Shown in pieces: positions 39,832 to 47,263 of a DNA stretch of 64,000 bases. The notes under the pieces are model-generated. The model searched no databases. It saw only the letters and a list, made by a program, of their open reading frames with translations, and was not told where the DNA came from. Position 1 is the first letter of the stretch. Every line of letters begins with the position of its first letter. The stretch comes from Hamadaea sp. (lineage in GTDB: Bacteria; Actinomycetota; Actinomycetes; Mycobacteriales; Micromonosporaceae): assembly GCF_013362815.1 (NCBI RefSeq), contig NZ_JABFVK010000044.1, positions 1-64,000 of the forward strand, written 5' to 3'. The position numbers were made by a program, and so were the translations under genes.

Positions 39832-40810
39832 ACTCCGCCATCCCTTGCTCGAACGGAACGGCGGCGTGGAAGCCGAGGTCGGCCGCCGCCCGGGCGGGGG
39901 AGGCGACGATATGCCGGACGTCGCCCGCCCGGAACTGCCCGGTGACCACCGGATCGGGTCCGGCCATGACACTCGACAATGCGGCAGCGAGATCGCCTAC
40001 AGTGCGGGGTACGCCGGACGCGATGTTGAACGCGCGGAACGGTTCCGCGTTCGAGCGGTCCAACCAGGACAGTGCGGCGACGTTGGCGGCGGCGACGTCG
40101 CGTACGTGGACGAAGTCGCGGCGCTGGCCGCCGTCCTCGAAGACCCGGGGCGCCTGTCCGGCGGCCAGCGCCGACCGGAAGATCGCGGCGACTCCGGCGT
40201 ACGGGGTGTCGCGGGGCATCCCCGGTCCGTAGACGTTGTGATAGCGCAACGCCGCGCATCGGCTGCCCGACGCGTGGGCCCACGCCGATGCGAGGTGCTC
40301 CTGCGCCAGCTTCGTGGCCGCGTACACGCTGCGCGGATCGAGCGCCGCGTCCTCGTCGATCACCTCCGGCGTCACGGGCGCGCCGCACTGCGGGCAGGTG
40401 GGCTCGAACCGGCCGGCGGTCAGGTCCGGCTCGTGGCGCACCCGGGCGCGCACCGGTCCATGGTCACCACACGTGTACGCGCCATCGCCGTACACCACCA
40501 TGGAGGAGGCGAGCACCAACCGGCGTACGCCGTGCCGGGCCATCGCGGCCAGGAGAACCGCCGTGCCCAGGTCGTTGCAGCCCGCGTACTCGGGAAGGTC
40601 CTGCAGGTCGACGCCGAGTCCGACCATGGCGGCCTGGTGGACGACGGCGTCCACGCCCGACACCGCCCGGTCGACGGCCGCCGGGTCTCGCAAGTCCTCG
40701 CCGCTGGGCAGCGCCCGGTCGAAGACGCGTACGCCGTGCCCGGCCGCGGTCAGCTGATCGACGACGGAACAGCCGATGAACCCGGCCCCGCCGGTCACGA
40801 GAACCTTCAC
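39818..40810 (-). CDS. NAD-dependent sugar epimerase/dehydratase with zinc-ribbon insert
   Basis: 330-aa extended SDR. GGAGFIG at residues 7-13 binds NAD; catalytic set Ser in LVLASSMVVYGDG (about 103) and YAATK (163-167). Between them is an unusual insert with C114, H117, C139 and C142 (TCGDHG ... TCPQCGAP), a likely zinc ribbon absent from GalE or RmlB. Family members make UDP- or GDP-sugars. It is first in an operon with the GT-C gene and divergent from the GT2 operon, so it may supply the sugar donor. Confidence 0.83.
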   Translation of the reverse strand: MKVLVTGGAGFIGCSVVDQLTAAGHGVRVFDRALPSGEDLRDPAAVDRAVSGVDAVVHQAAMVGLGVDLQDLPEYAGCNDLGTAVLLAAMARHGVRRLVLASSMVVYGDGAYTCGDHGPVRARVRHEPDLTAGRFEPTCPQCGAPVTPEVIDEDAALDPRSVYAATKLAQEHLASAWAHASGSRCAALRYHNVYGPGMPRDTPYAGVAAIFRSALAAGQAPRVFEDGGQRRDFVHVRDVAAANVAALSWLDRSNAEPFRAFNIASGVPRTVGDLAAALSSVMAGPDPVVTGQFRAGDVRHIVASPARAAADLGFHAAVPFEQGMAEFAAG

Positions 40811-40852
40811 GCCTTCGACGCTAAGCGCTGGCGAGCGCTCCGTCCGGGAGGC

Positions 40853-40917
40853 GTCACGGGTTCGTAAGGATTTCCCCGGAGTCGGTAAGAATATGTGGTC
40901 GATTCCGGCGGTACGGT
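40853..40917. promoter_or_regulatory. Divergent promoter with OmpR-type direct repeat shared with the two-component locus
   Basis: GTCACGGGTTCGTAAGG (40853-40869) matches 15 of 17 bases at 46896-46912, upstream of the OmpR-type regulator. It can be read as two half-sites (GTCACGG and GTAAGG) 11 bp apart, the normal period for OmpR-family dimers; a further GTAAGAA lies at 40885. TACGGT (40912-40917) ends 6 nt before the GT2 ATG. Confidence 0.55.
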
Positions 40918-40923
40918 GCGTTC

Positions 40924-41574
40924 ATGGTCGACGTTATATTGCCGTGTCTCAATGAAGCGGCCGCGTTACCGCAGGTGTTGACCGGTCTGCCGACCGGCTA
41001 TCGGGCCATTGTCGCGGACAACGGATCGACCGACGACTCCGTCGCGGTCGCCCGGGCGTTCGACGCCCACGTGGTCCACGCCCCGCAGCGCGGGTTCGGT
41101 GCGGCCGTCCACGCCGGACTGGAGGCGGCCACTTCCGAAGTGGTCTGCGTGGCCGACGCGGACGGCTCGTTCGACCTGCGCGACCTGCCTCAGGTCGTCG
41201 ATCCGGTGGTCGCCGACGAGGCGGACCTGACCTTGGGGCGGCGCACGCCGGGCCCGGGCGCCTGGCCGTGGCACGCCCAGCAGGCGAACCGGTTCCTCGC
41301 CTGGTGGCTGCGCGGCGAACTGGACGTCGACATCCACGATCTCGGCCCGATGCGGGCGGCCCGGCGGACGGCGTTGCTGGAGCTGGACCTGCGCGACCGG
41401 CGCTTCGGCTATCCACTGGAGATGATCGTCGCCGCCGCCCGGGCCGGGTGGCGCATCGCCGAGGTCCCCGTCGCGTACGCGCCCCGGGCCGAAGGAACGA
41501 AGTCGAAGGTGACCGGGACCGTGCTGGGCACCGCACGGGCCGTCCGGGACATGGCGAAGGTGCTGGCCGGATGA
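40924..41574 (+). CDS. Family 2 glycosyltransferase (DPM1-like)
   Basis: 216 aa. GT-A fold: VILPCLNEAAALPQVL, ADNGSTDDS, GFGAAVHAGLEAA, the metal-binding ADADGSFDL (DxD-like, about residues 80-88), and RFGYPLEMIVAA. No membrane segment. Homologues make polyprenyl-phosphate sugars used by GT-C enzymes, which fits the divergent GT-C gene. Leaderless ATG after TACGGT; stop overlaps the next ATG (ATGA). First gene of a five-gene operon. Confidence 0.85.
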   Translation: MVDVILPCLNEAAALPQVLTGLPTGYRAIVADNGSTDDSVAVARAFDAHVVHAPQRGFGAAVHAGLEAATSEVVCVADADGSFDLRDLPQVVDPVVADEADLTLGRRTPGPGAWPWHAQQANRFLAWWLRGELDVDIHDLGPMRAARRTALLELDLRDRRFGYPLEMIVAAARAGWRIAEVPVAYAPRAEGTKSKVTGTVLGTARAVRDMAKVLAG

Positions 41575-42194
41575 GGACGCAGGTACTCGTGCTGGCGAAG
41601 GCGCCCGTGCCGGGCCGGGTGAAGACCCGGCTGTGTCCGCCGTGCACTCCCGAGCAGGCGGCGGCGGTGGCGTACGCGGCGATCGAGGACACCTTGGACG
41701 CCGTCGACGCCACCTCGGCGCGCTGGCGGACGTTGGTCGCCGACGGCGTGATGACCGCTCGTCCGGGGTGGTGCCTCGTCCCGCAGCGCGACGGTGATCT
41801 CGGCGTACGCATAGCGTCGGCGTTCACCGCAGCCGCCGAGGAAGCAGAGGCGACCCTGCTCATCGGTATGGACACCCCGCAAGTGCGGCCCGACCTGCTC
41901 GACGCGGCGGTCCGGGCGGCCGATGAGGCGGACGCGGCGCTCGGGCTCGCCGAGGACGGCGGCTGGTGGGCGCTGACCCTGCGCGATCCCGCACACGCGA
42001 CGCTGATCCAGGAGATCCCGACGTCGAGGCCGGACACCGGGCGACGGACGTTGGCCGCCTTGCGCGCGTACGGACTGCGGGTCGCGGAACTGCCGGTATT
42101 GCGAGACGTCGACACCGCTGCCGACGCCGTCGAAGTCGCCCGCAGATGCCCGGACGGACGGTTCGCGGCCGCTGTGACGGAGTGCCTCGGATGA
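41571..42194 (+). CDS. DUF2064/TIGR04282-type nucleotidyl/glycosyltransferase-like protein
   Basis: 207 aa. VLVLAKAPVPGRVKTRLCPP at the N-terminus is the family signature and resembles the sugar-nucleotide pyrophosphorylase loop. LLIGMDTPQVRPDLL (D-x-P-like metal site) and GLAEDGGWWALTLRDP follow. TIGR04282 proteins sit in arsenosugar and other glycan clusters and may activate or transfer a sugar. Overlaps both neighbours by 4 bp. Confidence 0.8.
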   Translation: MRTQVLVLAKAPVPGRVKTRLCPPCTPEQAAAVAYAAIEDTLDAVDATSARWRTLVADGVMTARPGWCLVPQRDGDLGVRIASAFTAAAEEAEATLLIGMDTPQVRPDLLDAAVRAADEADAALGLAEDGGWWALTLRDPAHATLIQEIPTSRPDTGRRTLAALRAYGLRVAELPVLRDVDTAADAVEVARRCPDGRFAAAVTECLG

Positions 42195-42817
42195 TCACTG
42201 CGCTCGCGCTCTACAGTGGCGCGCTCCGGCGTGACACCCGGTTGCGGCTGCTCGACCTCGCCGGGCGGTCGCTGCGCCACCTCGAAACCGGCGCGTGGCA
42301 TCGGCTGCGACCGGGGGATCGGGGCGTGCTCGACCGCTGCGCCGGCCCGACCCTCGACGTCGGCTGTGGACCGGGACGGCTTGCCGCCGCGCTGACGGCG
42401 ACCGGCATCACCGCGCTCGGCATCGATCTCAGCCCGACCGCCGTCCGGCTGGCCCGCCGCCGGGGCGCACATGCCGTGAGCGGGGACGTCTTCGGCCCGG
42501 TGCCCGGCGCGGGCACGTGGCGGCATGCGCTGCTGATCGACGGCAACATCGGTATCGGCGGCGACCCGGCGCGTCTGCTGCGGCGCTGCGCCGAACTGAT
42601 CGGCCCGGACGCTACCGTGCTGGTGGAGACCGATCCGCCGGGTGCCGCCTGCTGGTCGGGCCCGGTCGTCCTGCACGACGGCGACCGCGAGAGCACGCCG
42701 TTCCCGTGGGCGCTGGTCGCGGCCGACCGGCTCGCCGGGCCCGCCGCCGACGCGGGCTTCACCGTCCGCGAGACCTGGAATGAGGAGGGACGATGGTTCG
42801 CCTGCCTCGGGCGGTGA
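42191..42817 (+). CDS. Class I SAM-dependent methyltransferase
   Basis: 208 aa. Motif I TLDVGCGPGRLAAAL (about residues 52-66), acidic loop GIDLSPTAVRLA, then AVSGDVF and ALLIDGNIGIGGDP. The last segment (LLIDGNIGIGG) is specific for this gene neighbourhood. No membrane segment. It presumably methylates the product of the preceding transferases. The molybdopterin gene begins inside its last 25 bp with its own AGGAGGG. Confidence 0.83.
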   Translation: MITALALYSGALRRDTRLRLLDLAGRSLRHLETGAWHRLRPGDRGVLDRCAGPTLDVGCGPGRLAAALTATGITALGIDLSPTAVRLARRRGAHAVSGDVFGPVPGAGTWRHALLIDGNIGIGGDPARLLRRCAELIGPDATVLVETDPPGAACWSGPVVLHDGDRESTPFPWALVAADRLAGPAADAGFTVRETWNEEGRWFACLGR

Positions 42818-43917
42818 GCCGCCTGCGCTCGCCCCGGCTCACCAGCCAGCTCGGCCTGATGCTGGGCACGGCCTTCGCGATCTGCCTGCTCACCGGCTAC
42901 ATCAGCCACGCGATTCAGCATCCGCCCGGCTGGTTCTTCTGGCCCTCGCGCCCGGTCGGCCTCTATCGCGTCACGCAGGGCCTGCACGTCGCGACCGGTC
43001 TCGCCATCGTCCCGCTGCTCGGTGCGAAGATCTGGTCCGTCTACCCCAAGCTCTTCCGCTGGCCGCCGGCTCGCGACCTGGCGCACGGTCTTGAACGGCT
43101 GAGCTTGGCGATCCTCGTGGCCGCGGCCGGCTTCCAGGTGCTCACGGGCCTGCTCAACATCGCCAGATGGTATGCACCGATGGGGTTCTTCTTCACGGTC
43201 GCCCATTTCTGGACCGCCTGGATAGCGGCCGGCGCGATCTTGATCCACATCGGAGTGAAACTCCCGATCCTCCGGCGCGCCTTGACGGCCAAGGTACGCC
43301 CGACGCCGGCCGGTGACGGGTGGACCCGGCGTGGCTTCCTCGTCACCGTCGGGGCGGCGATCGGAGTCGTGACCGTCGCGACGGTCGGCCAGACGATCCG
43401 TCCGCTGGCCGGGATCTCCGTTCTCGCGCCGCGCGATCCCCGCATCGGAGTCCAAGGGGTCCCGGTGAACGGGTCGGCGGCGTCGGCCGGTGTCCGGGAC
43501 CGGGCGCTGCATTCGGCGTACAAGCTGGAACTGATCGGCCCGAGCGGCACGAAGCTGTTGTCGCTCGCGGACTTGGCGGCGCTGCCGCAATACACCGCGA
43601 GCCTGCCGATCACCTGCGTGGAGGGCTGGAGCGCGGACGCCGTGTGGACGGGGGTACGCCTGCGCGACCTGACGGCGCTGGTCGGCGGGGGAGCGGACGA
43701 CGTCGTGACGGTGGAGTCGTTGCAAGAGAACAGTCCTTATCGGACGTCTACTGTGGAGCAACCCCATGCGCGAGACCCGCTGACGTTGGTGGCGCTGCGA
43801 TTGCACGGGGAGACGCTGGATCTCGACCACGGTTACCCATGCCGTCTGATCGCCCCGAACCGGCCGGGCGTGTTGCAGACGAAGTGGCTGGCCCGGATCA
43901 CAGTGGGCGCGGCATGA
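42793..43917 (+). CDS. Membrane-bound molybdopterin oxidoreductase (SuoX/YedY-like) with b561-type helices
   Basis: 374 aa. Residues 15-165 hold four membrane helices with His residues (GYISHAIQHPPG, GLHVATGL, VAHFWTAW, LIHIGVKL) suited to heme b. A short helix (RRGFLVTVGAAIGVVTVATVG) precedes the oxidoreductase domain. There ITCVEGWSADAVWTGV (about residue 270) places the Cys that ligates molybdenum, and DLDHGYPCRLIAPNRPG ends the fold. It fuses the usual membrane partner and catalytic subunit. GAGGAGGG precedes ATG. Confidence 0.83.
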   Translation: MVRLPRAVSRLRSPRLTSQLGLMLGTAFAICLLTGYISHAIQHPPGWFFWPSRPVGLYRVTQGLHVATGLAIVPLLGAKIWSVYPKLFRWPPARDLAHGLERLSLAILVAAAGFQVLTGLLNIARWYAPMGFFFTVAHFWTAWIAAGAILIHIGVKLPILRRALTAKVRPTPAGDGWTRRGFLVTVGAAIGVVTVATVGQTIRPLAGISVLAPRDPRIGVQGVPVNGSAASAGVRDRALHSAYKLELIGPSGTKLLSLADLAALPQYTASLPITCVEGWSADAVWTGVRLRDLTALVGGGADDVVTVESLQENSPYRTSTVEQPHARDPLTLVALRLHGETLDLDHGYPCRLIAPNRPGVLQTKWLARITVGAA

Positions 43918-44345
43918 CACTTCTCCGTCGTCTGCTCATCGCCGCGGGCCTGGTGGTGATCGTCATCGGCGCGATCGGTGTGCTGCGCTCGGCGTCGGTC
44001 GGATTCTGGCCCTACGTACGCTTCCTGTTCGTCAGCGCCGTGTACGCCGACCTGCTCGTGATGCCGCTCGTGCTGCTCGCCGGGGTGCTCGCCGCCCGGC
44101 TGCTGCCGCCTTGGCTGCGCGTGCCCGTCCAGGCTGGACTTTACGTGTCCGCTGCCGTCGCCTTCATTTCGCTTCCGCTTGTTCTCGGGTACGGGCGCGA
44201 TTCCTCGCTTCCCTCGGCGCTGCCGCGGGACTACCCTCGCGGGCTGCTCATCGTGCTTGCTTTCGTCTGGGCTGCGGTCGTGGTGGCCTCGGTCTGGCGG
44301 TTCGTCCGCTCGCGCTCTTCGCGACGGACTCCCGCGTCTACGTGA
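43914..44345 (+). CDS. Integral membrane protein, last gene of the glycan/molybdopterin operon
   Basis: 143 aa, four membrane helices (LLIAAGLVVIVIGAIGVL, VYADLLVMPLVLLAGVLAARLL, AGLYVSAAVAFISLPLVLGYG, GLLIVLAFVWAAVVVASVW). Tail RFVRSRSSRRTPAST is basic and cytoplasmic. The ATG overlaps the molybdopterin gene stop. No family recognised; a subunit or chaperone role for the oxidoreductase is suggested only by coupling. The operon ends at the third repeat cluster. Confidence 0.7.
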   Translation: MTLLRRLLIAAGLVVIVIGAIGVLRSASVGFWPYVRFLFVSAVYADLLVMPLVLLAGVLAARLLPPWLRVPVQAGLYVSAAVAFISLPLVLGYGRDSSLPSALPRDYPRGLLIVLAFVWAAVVVASVWRFVRSRSSRRTPAST

Positions 44346-44363
44346 CGTACCTCGGGCGACTTT

Positions 44364-44437
44364 GCGACGTATCCCGGGATAACGCGGCTTTGTCGGCGAT
44401 CTAAGCCGCGTCATCCCCGGATCTTGCGATGATCATG
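44364..44437. repeat. Third copy of the palindromic repeat, between convergent genes
   Basis: CGACGTATCCCGGGATAACG (44366 on) carries the TATCCCGGGATAA core; CGCGTCATCCCCGGATCTTG is a degenerate second copy; GCGATGATCATG (44426-44437) is the tandem unit seen at 91-160. Palindrome and GATGATCATG unit thus occur in the same order and orientation as at the left edge. The right part overlaps the last nine codons of the YCII-like gene. Confidence 0.7.
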
Positions 44438-44782
44438 GACCGGCACTGGGTCGCCCGGGAAAGTGAGGCAGGTGTGGGCCTCGAAGGTCATCATTCCGGC
44501 CTGGACGCAGGGATCCTCGGCGATCAATGCCTTGGCCTCGTCGGCGCCGATGCTCATGATGAGGACGCCGGCCATACCGGCTTCGGAGTCGTCGACTACC
44601 GGGCACAGGACCGCGATCACGCCGTCGGCGCGCAGCGCGACCATGCGGCGCTGATGCTCCAGTTCGGTCGCCGCAGCGCCGTCTTGGTGGCGCTCTGCGG
44701 TCCAACGCAGGATCACGATGCTCGCCGGGTTCGCAGTCGCCGCCAGGTCCCTGATCTGGGTGTCGGTCACGGTCGATGTCAT
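44411..44782 (-). CDS. YCII-like small protein
   Basis: 123 aa. Dimeric ferredoxin-like fold: ASIVILRWTAERHQD, HQRRMVALRADGVIAVLCPV, GVLIMSIGADEAKALIAEDPCVQAGMM and FEAHTCLTF follow YciI order, although the DGPF motif is absent. The last eight residues (HDHRKIRG) are encoded by the repeat element. Divergent from the 67-aa membrane protein; it probably shares the operators at 44864-44898. Function unknown. Confidence 0.7.
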   Translation of the reverse strand: MTSTVTDTQIRDLAATANPASIVILRWTAERHQDGAAATELEHQRRMVALRADGVIAVLCPVVDDSEAGMAGVLIMSIGADEAKALIAEDPCVQAGMMTFEAHTCLTFPGDPVPVHDHRKIRG

Positions 44783-44853
44783 GTGATCTCCTCATGTTCT
44801 GGCAGGGCGGCGCTGGCCCCGATCGATCAAGCCCGCGTCGCCGGAGCCGGCGG

Positions 44854-44898
44854 TTGACGGACCTTACTCGTCTGAGTAATAGTTACTCACACAAGTAA
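44854..44898. promoter_or_regulatory. Strong promoter with two stacked 16-bp operators
   Basis: TTGACG (44854-44859), 17 bp, TAATAG (44877-44882) reads toward the 67-aa protein gene. TTACTCGTCTGAGTAA (44864-44879) fills the spacer and TTACTCACACAAGTAA (44883-44898) covers the start point; they are 19 bp apart. On the other strand TTGTGT-N17-TATTAC could serve the YCII-like gene. The layout is a classic repressor-controlled divergent promoter, but no regulator gene is adjacent. Confidence 0.7.
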
Positions 44899-44921
44899 AC
44901 ACAAATCAAGGGGGAGTCGAA

Positions 44922-45125
44922 GTGCCGAAACCTGCAGACTTGACGACCGCCAAGAAGCCGCCGTCGACCTTCGCTGCGATCGCCGTCCTGATCGGCCTCG
45001 AAATCCTGGTCATCGCGCTCCTCACCGCGATCGGCGTCACCGGTACCCCGGCGGTCGTCGCCGTGGTCGCCTTCGCATTCGTTGAGCGCGTCGCCTACGT
45101 GCGATGGTTCAAGCGGCGGGCGTGA
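44922..45125 (+). CDS. 67-aa small membrane protein
   Basis: Two hydrophobic segments (TFAAIAVLIGLEILVIALLTAIG and TPAVVAVVAFAFVERVAYV) between polar ends KPADLTTAKK and RWFKRRA. GGGGGAG lies 5 nt before GTG. Expression is apparently under tight repression from the double operator upstream, which is unusual care for so small a protein. It might be a stress or export accessory peptide; no homology is recognised. Converges with the kinase gene, 8 bp between stops. Confidence 0.65.
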   Translation: MPKPADLTTAKKPPSTFAAIAVLIGLEILVIALLTAIGVTGTPAVVAVVAFAFVERVAYVRWFKRRA

Positions 45126-45133
45126 GGGATCGC

Positions 45134-46141
45134 TCAGGCGGGGAGGCGTACCTCGAACCGGCAGCCCTCGCCGGCGTTCCGGGCGGCCACCGTGCCGCCG
45201 TGCGCTTCCACGAGGCCGCGGACGATGGCCAACCCCAGACCGCCGCCCGAGCCGGTGTCCGGCGTACGCGCCCGGGACCCCCGGAAGGCGACGTCGAACA
45301 CCCGGTCGAGATCGGCCTCGGGGATGCCGCCGCAGGTGTCGCTGACTGCCAGCCAGGGTCCGGTGGCGTCCCGCCCGCCGTCGATCGTGACGGTGCCGTC
45401 GGGCGGGGTGTATCGGACGGCGTTGAGGACGAGGTTGGCCACCACGCGACCGAGTTCTCGTTCGCTGGCCTTCACCGTCGGCCAGGCGGCCTGCGACGGC
45501 GTACGCAGCCGGACGCTGCGGCTCGCCGCGATGGGCGAGGCGGCGGCGATGGCGTCGGAGACGACGTCGCCGAGCCCCACGTCGGCCACCGTCAGATTCA
45601 GCGCCCCGGCGTGGATGCGGGACAACTCGAAGAGGTCGTCGACCAGCCGCGCCATCCGGTCGGACTCGACGCGCAGCCGGTGGTGGTACTCCCGCATCGA
45701 CTCCGCGTCGTCCACCACGCCGTCCTCTAGCGCCTCGGCCATCGCCCGCATCCCGGCCAGCGGCGTACGCAGATCGTGGCTGACCCACGCGATGAGCTGA
45801 CGGCGGCTGGCCTCCAGCGTCCGTTCGCGGCGGCGGGCGTCGGCGGCCCACACGGCGGCCCGGGCCATGCGGCGGCCCATCCAGAGCCCGATCGCGAGTG
45901 ACATCGCGCCCGCGATCGGCACGACGATCAGGACGACCTGGAGGTCGTGGCCGGAGATGAACATCTCCTCGGCGACGGCGAGCACTCCGGCCGCAACCGC
46001 CAGCACGACGACGAGCACGAGCACGCCCACGTTGGCCGTGATCGACCGGCGTTGCAGCAGGCGCAGGGCGACCGCCCCGGGTACGCACACGACCAGCGCG
46101 CCGAGGAGGGCGGCGAGCGCGATCAGCACGACGTCACGCAT
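45134..46141 (-). CDS. OmpR-partner sensor histidine kinase
   Basis: 335 aa. Three or four membrane helices in residues 5-95 with hardly any extracellular loop. HisKA: LIAWVSHDLRTPLAGMRAMAEAL. ATPase: NLVLNAVRYTPPDG (N), VSDTCGGIPEADLDRVFDVAFRG (G1/F) and GGGLGLAIVRGLVEAHGG (G2). The cue is probably sensed in or at the membrane. The ATG overlaps the regulator stop by 8 bp. Confidence 0.9.
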   Translation of the reverse strand: MRDVVLIALAALLGALVVCVPGAVALRLLQRRSITANVGVLVLVVVLAVAAGVLAVAEEMFISGHDLQVVLIVVPIAGAMSLAIGLWMGRRMARAAVWAADARRRERTLEASRRQLIAWVSHDLRTPLAGMRAMAEALEDGVVDDAESMREYHHRLRVESDRMARLVDDLFELSRIHAGALNLTVADVGLGDVVSDAIAAASPIAASRSVRLRTPSQAAWPTVKASERELGRVVANLVLNAVRYTPPDGTVTIDGGRDATGPWLAVSDTCGGIPEADLDRVFDVAFRGSRARTPDTGSGGGLGLAIVRGLVEAHGGTVAARNAGEGCRFEVRLPA

Positions 46142-46844
46142 CGGCGGCCACCGGTTCGTAGCGGTAGCCGATGCCCCACACGGTCTGGATGCGCGACGGA
46201 TTCGCCGGATCGGGCTCGATCTTCTCCCGCAGCCGCCGGATGTGCACCGTCACCGTGGACTGGTCGCCGAACGTCCAGCCCCACACCTGGTCCAGCAGCT
46301 GCGGGCGTTTCAAGGCGACGCCCGGCTGCGACATCAACGCCACGAGCAGGTCGAATTCGCGTACGGTCAGCGCCAGTGGCGAACCACTGAGCGTCGCGGT
46401 GCGGCGCGCCGGGTCGACCACGAGGTCGCCGTCGTGCAGGAGATCCTTCGGCTGCTGCGGCTGCGCCCCGGTACGCCGGAGCACCGACTGCACGCGGAGC
46501 ACGAGTTCGCGCGGGGAGAACGGCTTGGTGACGTAGTCGTCCGCGCCCAGTTGCAGGCCGACGATCCGGTCGATCTCCTCACCCATGGCGGTCAGCATGA
46601 TGATCGGCAGCTCGGCGGAGGACTGCCGCATGCGGCGGCACACTTCGAGCCCGTCGACCCCGGGCAGCATCAGGTCCAGCACCACGAGATCCGGTGGGCG
46701 GGCGGCGTACGCGGCCAGGGCGGTGTCGCCGTCGGCGGCCAGTTCGACGGTCATCCCGGCCCGTTCCAGGTATCGCCGCACGACGTCGGCGACGGTGGGA
46801 TCGTCGTCGACGACGAGGATGGCGGGCGAGCTGGATCGGGTCAC
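46134..46844 (-). CDS. OmpR/PhoB-family response regulator
   Basis: 236 aa. Receiver: VVDDDP, phospho-Asp in LVVLDLMLPGVDG (about residue 54), MLTAMGEE, KPFSPREL. Winged helix: LTVREFDLLVALMSQPGVALKR and VTVHIRRLREKIEPDP...GYRYEP. Operon with the kinase. A site upstream (46896-46912) is nearly identical to one between the two glycan operons at 40853-40869, so this regulator may control both its own gene and that cluster. Confidence 0.9.
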   Translation of the reverse strand: MTRSSSPAILVVDDDPTVADVVRRYLERAGMTVELAADGDTALAAYAARPPDLVVLDLMLPGVDGLEVCRRMRQSSAELPIIMLTAMGEEIDRIVGLQLGADDYVTKPFSPRELVLRVQSVLRRTGAQPQQPKDLLHDGDLVVDPARRTATLSGSPLALTVREFDLLVALMSQPGVALKRPQLLDQVWGWTFGDQSTVTVHIRRLREKIEPDPANPSRIQTVWGIGYRYEPVAADA

Positions 46845-46895
46845 GTAGCCAGCGTAGGTCCGGCCGAGCCCGCTGCGGCAGCCCCGACGCGTTCT

Positions 46896-46933
46896 GTCAG
46901 GGCTTCGTAAGGCATCTTGTACTACCGTACAAG
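46896..46933. promoter_or_regulatory. OmpR-type site and adjoining TetR operator
   Basis: GTCAGGGCTTCGTAAGG (46896-46912) repeats the direct-repeat site of the glycan cluster. Four bases on, CTTGTACTACCGTACAAG (46916-46933) is a perfect inverted repeat (7-bp arms) ending 3 bp before the SMR start codon, the expected operator of the TetR protein encoded after the pump. Confidence 0.6.
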
Positions 46934-46936
46934 TTC

Positions 46937-47263
46937 ATGGGCTACGTCTTCCTCCTGTGCGCCATCACGGCCGAGGTCATCGCGACCAGTCTGCTCAAGT
47001 CGACGCACGGGTTCACCAAGCTGTGGCCCACCCTCGCGGTGCTCGTCGGCTACGGTCTGTCGTTCATCGCGCTGTCCCAAGTCGTCAAGTCGGTCCCGGT
47101 CGGCGTCGCGTACGCCGTGTGGTCGGGGCTGGGCACGGCGGCGATCGTCGCCATCGGCGCGGTCTTCCTCGGCGAGCCGCTCACGGTCGTCAAGGTGGTC
47201 GGCATCGGGCTGATCGTGGCCGGCGTCGTGATCCTCAACGTCGGCGGAGCGGCGGCCCATTGA
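46937..47263 (+). CDS. Small multidrug resistance (SMR/EmrE-type) efflux protein
   Basis: 108 aa, four helices. The essential Glu is at position 13 (GYVFLLCAITAEVIATSLLK), matching EmrE Glu14. The later SQVVKSVPVGVAYAVWSGLGT is the SMR signature. It works as a dual-topology dimer exporting cationic compounds by proton antiport. ATG directly follows the inverted repeat at 46916-46933. Stop overlaps the TetR gene TTG start by 4 bp (TTGA). Confidence 0.92.
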   Translation: MGYVFLLCAITAEVIATSLLKSTHGFTKLWPTLAVLVGYGLSFIALSQVVKSVPVGVAYAVWSGLGTAAIVAIGAVFLGEPLTVVKVVGIGLIVAGVVILNVGGAAAH

